Source of the DNA: VFMC01 sp037130535
Lineage (GTDB): Bacteria; Actinomycetota; Acidimicrobiia; Acidimicrobiales; Ilumatobacteraceae
Direction of reading: 5' to 3'
NCBI GenBank assembly: GCA_037130535.1
Contig: JBAXSU010000146.1
Span: 1-9,019, forward strand
Length of the DNA stretch: 9,019 nucleotides
In this document: in pieces, positions 6,072 through 9,019 of the stretch
How the letters are laid out: the number at the start of each line of letters is the position of its first letter
Position numbering within the stretch: position 1 is the stretch's first letter
Program-made: the position numbers and the translations under genes
Notes under the pieces: model-generated
What the model was told of the DNA's origin: nothing
The model's input: only the letters and a program-made list of their open reading frames with translations
Databases searched by the model: none

Positions 6072-7508
6072 TCAGGCCGCGCCTTCTTGCAGCGCCTTGG
6101 CCTTGGCCAGCACCTGCTCGACACCGCCCACGTTCAAGAACGCCTGCTCGGGAACTTCGTCGAGCTCGCCGTTGACGATGGCCTCGAAGCTCTCGACGGT
6201 CTCGGCCACCGGCACGGTCTCGCCGCTGACGCCCGTGAACACCTCGGCCACGTAGAACGGCTGGCTGAGGAAGCGCTGCACCTTGCGGGCACGGGCCACG
6301 GTGAGGCGGTCTTCTTCCGACAGTTCGTCGAGACCGAGGATGGCGATGATGTCCTGCAGTTCCTTGTAGCGCTGCAGCGTCTCCTGCACGCGACGGGCGA
6401 TGGTGTAGTGCCGGTCGCCCACCACCTCGGGCTGGAGGATGGTGCTGGTGCTCGCCAGGGGATCCACCGCCGGGTAGATACCCAGCGACGCGATCTGGCG
6501 GCTCAACTCGGTGGTTGCGTCGAGGAAGGTGAAGGTGGTGAACGGCGCCGGGTCGGTGTAGTCGTCGGCGGGCACGTACACGGCCTGCAGCGAGGTGATC
6601 GACCGGCCACGGGTAGAGGTGATGCGCTCTTGCAACTGGCCCATTTCGTCGGCCAGGGTGGGCTGGTAGCCCACGGCCGACGGCATACGGCCGAGCAGCG
6701 TCGATACTTCCGAACCGGCCTGCACGAACCGGAAGATGTTGTCGATGAACAACAACACGTCTTGGTTCTGCACATCGCGGAAGTACTCGGCCATGGTGAG
6801 GGCCGACAGTGCCACGCGCAGGCGCACTCCGGGCGGCTCGTCCATCTGGCCGAACACGAGGGCGGCTTTTTCGAACACGCCCGACTCTTCCATCTCCATG
6901 CGCAGGTCGGTGCCCTCACGGGTGCGCTCGCCCACGCCGGCGAACACCGACACACCACCGTGGTTCTGCGCCACACGACGGATCATCTCGGTGATGAGCA
7001 CGGTCTTACCCACACCTGCACCGCCGAACAGACCGATCTTGCCGCCGGCCAGGTAGGGGGTGAGCAGGTCGATGACCTTGATGCCCGTTTCGAACATGCG
7101 CTTCGACGGTTCGAGCGCTGCGAAGTCGGGGGCCGACCGGTGGATCTCCCACCGCTCGGTGTTGGCGAAGTCGGCGTTGTCGCCGTCGAGCACCTCGCCC
7201 CACACGTTCCACACGTGGCCGAGGGTCTTGTCGCCCACGGGCACGGTGATGCCGCGGCCGGTGTTGCGCACCGCAGTGCCGCGACGCAAGCCGTCGGTGG
7301 GCTTCAGGCACACCGCACGCACGCGGCTGTCGCCGAGTTGCTGCGCCACTTCGGCGAGCACCTTCACCTCGGTGCCGTCGATGGTGACGGTGAACTCGAG
7401 TGCCTGGTTCAGTTCGGGGAGCGAACCGCGGGGGAACTCGACGTCGATCACGGGGCCGGCGATGCCGACGACGCGGCCATCTTTGAGGTCTGTGTCGGTG
7501 AGGGTCAT
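6072..7508 (-). CDS. atpD: ATP synthase F1 beta subunit (catalytic)
   Basis: The 478-residue product is full length. The N-terminal beta-barrel begins GRVVGIAGPVIDVEF (11-25). The nucleotide-binding domain has the P-loop GGAGVGKT (162-169), the catalytic glutamate in GERTREG (193-199, E194), Walker B LLFIDN (252-257) and the ATP synthase alpha/beta signature PAVDPLASTS (346-355). The C-terminal domain carries the DELSEED loop (394-400) that pushes on gamma. All catalytic residues are intact. The ATG at 7508 has AAGGA 9 nt upstream. The gene lies 42 bp after atpG and 2 nt before atpC. Confidence 0.98.
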   Translation of the reverse strand: MTLTDTDLKDGRVVGIAGPVIDVEFPRGSLPELNQALEFTVTIDGTEVKVLAEVAQQLGDSRVRAVCLKPTDGLRRGTAVRNTGRGITVPVGDKTLGHVWNVWGEVLDGDNADFANTERWEIHRSAPDFAALEPSKRMFETGIKVIDLLTPYLAGGKIGLFGGAGVGKTVLITEMIRRVAQNHGGVSVFAGVGERTREGTDLRMEMEESGVFEKAALVFGQMDEPPGVRLRVALSALTMAEYFRDVQNQDVLLFIDNIFRFVQAGSEVSTLLGRMPSAVGYQPTLADEMGQLQERITSTRGRSITSLQAVYVPADDYTDPAPFTTFTFLDATTELSRQIASLGIYPAVDPLASTSTILQPEVVGDRHYTIARRVQETLQRYKELQDIIAILGLDELSEEDRLTVARARKVQRFLSQPFYVAEVFTGVSGETVPVAETVESFEAIVNGELDEVPEQAFLNVGGVEQVLAKAKALQEGAA

Positions 7509-7517
7509 GGCGTTGGT

Positions 7518-7522
7518 TCCTT
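7518..7522 (-). promoter_or_regulatory. atpD: Ribosome binding site of atpD
   Basis: AAGGA on the minus strand lies 9 nt before the atpD ATG in the only sizeable gap of the cluster (7509-7550). It gives beta its own initiation site, consistent with beta being needed at three copies per one gamma. Confidence 0.5.
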
Positions 7523-7550
7523 CGTTACTTCGACAGGTGGTTCGTCGGGG

Positions 7551-8525
7551 TCAGTTCGTGAGGCCGATTGACGACAGCGGACTGTTGTCGATCGGGCCGA
7601 GGTCGATGATGTGATGCTTCTTCGAATCGCCGGACAGCGCCTCGGCACCGCTGACGATCTCCATGATCTCAGTGGTGATCGAGTCTTGGCGAGCACGGTT
7701 CATGATGCGGCTGAGGGTCTTGATGAGTTCCTCGGCGTTGTCGGTAGCGCTCTTCATCGCTCGCTGGCGGAATGCATGCTCGCTGGCTGCAGCGTTGAGC
7801 AGCGCGGCATAGATACGGGCCTCGATGTACCGCGGCAGCAGTGTTTCGAGAATGGTGGACGGATCGGGTTCGAACTCGAAGTCGGCGGGCACACCGCTGG
7901 CATCGAGGCCTTTGCCGTCGCCACCACTGATGGCATCGCGATCGAGGGGCACCAAGGGACGGCGCACCACTTCCTGCGTACCAACCGACACGAAACGGGT
8001 GTACACCAGTTCCACTCGATCGAACTGGCCCGAGGTGTAGGCCTCCATCACGAACGCTGCGATGCGCTTGGCATCGGCGTAGGTGAGGTTGTCGCTGAAA
8101 CCACCGAACGATGCCGCGATGTTGTAGCCGCGGAAGCGGAAGTAGTTCTCGGCCTTACGGCCGACCGCCACCACCGAGTAGCCCCGACCGTTCAACACGT
8201 CGTCTTTGATCTCGCCTTCGGTGGCGCGCTGGGTGCCGGCGTTGTAGCCGCCACACAGACCACGGTCGGCGGTGATGACCACGTACGCCTTGGTGCGCTC
8301 GGTCTCACGACCGGCGAGCAATGGCGACTGCGACGCCGCGCCAGCGGCGGCGAGGTCTTTCACCACTTCGGTGATTCTATCGCTATAGGGCACGGCAGCG
8401 GCGACGCGCTGCTGCGCCTTCACGATGCGGGACGCCGCAATGAGTTCCATGGCGCGCGTGATCTTCTTCGTTGCCTGGACGCTGCGAATGCGTCCACGAA
8501 GAATGCGCTCCTGACCTCCGGCCAT
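7551..8525 (-). CDS. atpG: ATP synthase F1 gamma subunit
   Basis: The 324-residue product is longer than the ~285-305 usual for bacteria. The N-terminal rotor helix is typical (RIRSVQATKKITRAMELIAASR, about 12-33). The Rossmann-like middle contains ITADRGLCGGYN (84-95). The C-terminal helix ends in the gamma signature ITTEIMEIVSGAEA (283-296). Gamma forms the rotating shaft in the alpha3-beta3 ring. Two oddities are a 27-residue polar tail after the point where most gammas stop (298-324), and a Gly/Asp-rich insert before FEFEPDPS (about 196-216), which actinobacterial gammas often have in some form. The ATG at 8525 is 2 nt after the atpA stop, with GGAG (8531-8534) 5 nt upstream, so translation is probably coupled to atpA. 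Confidence 0.95.
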   Translation of the reverse strand: MAGGQERILRGRIRSVQATKKITRAMELIAASRIVKAQQRVAAAVPYSDRITEVVKDLAAAGAASQSPLLAGRETERTKAYVVITADRGLCGGYNAGTQRATEGEIKDDVLNGRGYSVVAVGRKAENYFRFRGYNIAASFGGFSDNLTYADAKRIAAFVMEAYTSGQFDRVELVYTRFVSVGTQEVVRRPLVPLDRDAISGGDGKGLDASGVPADFEFEPDPSTILETLLPRYIEARIYAALLNAAASEHAFRQRAMKSATDNAEELIKTLSRIMNRARQDSITTEIMEIVSGAEALSGDSKKHHIIDLGPIDNSPLSSIGLTN

Positions 8526-8527
8526 GA

Positions 8528-9019
8528 CTACTCCGTCGCCAGCGTCTTGTCGCTCTGCGCCTCGCCCAAGGGCTCGGCCGAGGTGGCGGTGGGGTTGGCA
8601 GCGGCGGCAGCCGATGCGGCGACGAAGCTGGCCTTGAACGAGGCGACAGCGTCGCCGAGTTCAGCGGGCACATCGGCCTTCGGGTTGGTGCGGATACCGG
8701 CGAGCAGACCACCCTGGGTACTGCGCATGTGGGCCAGCAATTCGCTCTCGAAGCGACGCACATCGCCAACCGGCAGGCTGTCGAGGTAGCCCTTGGTACC
8801 GGCGAACACCACGACCACTTGCTCCTCCACCGGCATCGGGCTGTTGAGCGGTTGCTTCAACAGTTCCACCAGGCGGTAGCCGCGCTCGAGCTGAGCCTTG
8901 GAGATGGCGTCGAGTTCGGAACCGAACGTGGCGAAGGCCTCGAGTTCGCGGAACTGGGCGAGGTCGAGCTTCAGGGTGCCCGAGACGTTCTTCATCGACT
9001 TGATCTGCGCCGCACCACC
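8528..9019 (-). CDS. atpA: ATP synthase F1 alpha subunit (C-terminal 163 residues; 5' end outside window)
   Basis: The reading frame is open to the window edge; the edge codons read GGAAQIKSMKN, the usual alpha sequence. The methionine at 8995 is internal, not the start. The segment is the alpha C-terminal helical domain: LKLDLAQFRELEAFATFGSELD, then LERGYRLVELLKQ, a VVVFAGTKGYLD motif and the final helix ending VASFKASF. A 31-residue Ala/Thr/Ser/Glu-rich tail follows, where E. coli alpha would stop a few residues after the same point. Alpha subunits form the non-catalytic nucleotide sites of F1. The nucleotide-binding domain lies upstream of the window. The gene is followed directly by atpG. 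Confidence 0.96.
   Translation of the reverse strand, partial: GGAAQIKSMKNVSGTLKLDLAQFRELEAFATFGSELDAISKAQLERGYRLVELLKQPLNSPMPVEEQVVVVFAGTKGYLDSLPVGDVRRFESELLAHMRSTQGGLLAGIRTNPKADVPAELGDAVASFKASFVAASAAAAANPTATSAEPLGEAQSDKTLATE

Noticed and set aside
5630..6124. N-terminal extension of the SDR open frame upstream of 5629
   Set aside because: The extension overlaps atpC in another frame and is Arg-rich without motifs. The SDR family N-terminus begins at the ATG at 5629.
6006..7571. 521-codon plus-strand open frame opposite atpD
   Set aside because: His/Gly/Val-rich composition mirrors the reverse complement of the atpD codons, and atpD is certain. No independent signal supports it.
7611..8789. 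392-codon plus-strand open frame opposite atpG and atpA
   Set aside because: Same cause: the antisense frame of conserved ATP synthase genes, with no ribosome site or family similarity.
1..9019. tRNA, rRNA, CRISPR, insertion sequence or phage attachment features
   Set aside because: No cloverleaf, repeat-spacer pattern, transposase motif or flanking direct repeat was seen. The HNH protein alone does not show a mobile element.

Overview
The window is high-GC bacterial DNA with densely packed genes and looks actinobacterial. Supporting signs are a GlpX-type class II fructose-1,6-bisphosphatase, a DUF222/HNH (13E12-type) protein, a Thr/Pro-rich surface protein with 'R-x-L-D-T-R ... D-V-V-G-Y' repeats, TAnnnT-type -10 elements, and C-terminal extensions on ATP synthase alpha and gamma. 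I would guess an Acidimicrobiia (Ilumatobacter-like) chromosome. That placement is inference from protein style, not a database match.

Layout. (1) Positions 1-1345, plus strand: the C-terminal part of a large secreted or cell-surface protein, cut by the window edge, with a PTTTV linker followed by three copies of a ~115-residue beta-rich repeat. (2) 1478-2461, plus: glpX, complete with its metal and catalytic motifs. (3) 2452-3171, minus: a short protein of the isopenicillin N synthase-like 2-oxoglutarate/Fe(II) oxygenase fold. It converges on glpX with a 10-bp overlap, and its iron-ligand positions appear to be substituted. (4) 3172-3386: a divergent regulatory region with a sigma70-like promoter, a near-consensus LexA (SOS) box inside that promoter, and two adjacent dyads in the presumed leader. 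(5) 3387-4721, plus: a DUF222/HNH endonuclease-like protein. (6) 4850-9019, minus: the end of the F1Fo-ATP synthase operon in the usual order atpA (partial), atpG, atpD, atpC, followed 23 bp later by a short-chain dehydrogenase gene that has its own candidate leaderless promoter.

How the genes work together. atpA-G-D-C encode the catalytic F1 sector and its epsilon regulator and are tightly coupled (2 nt, 42 nt and 2 nt gaps). glpX is gluconeogenic. The HNH gene and the oxygenase-like gene share one intergenic promoter region, so a LexA operator there could affect both. No tRNA, rRNA, CRISPR array, transposase or attachment site was seen. The most interesting points are the apparently metal-ligand-less oxygenase fold, the SOS-like box with a structured leader in front of the HNH gene, and the paired C-terminal tails on ATP synthase alpha and gamma.
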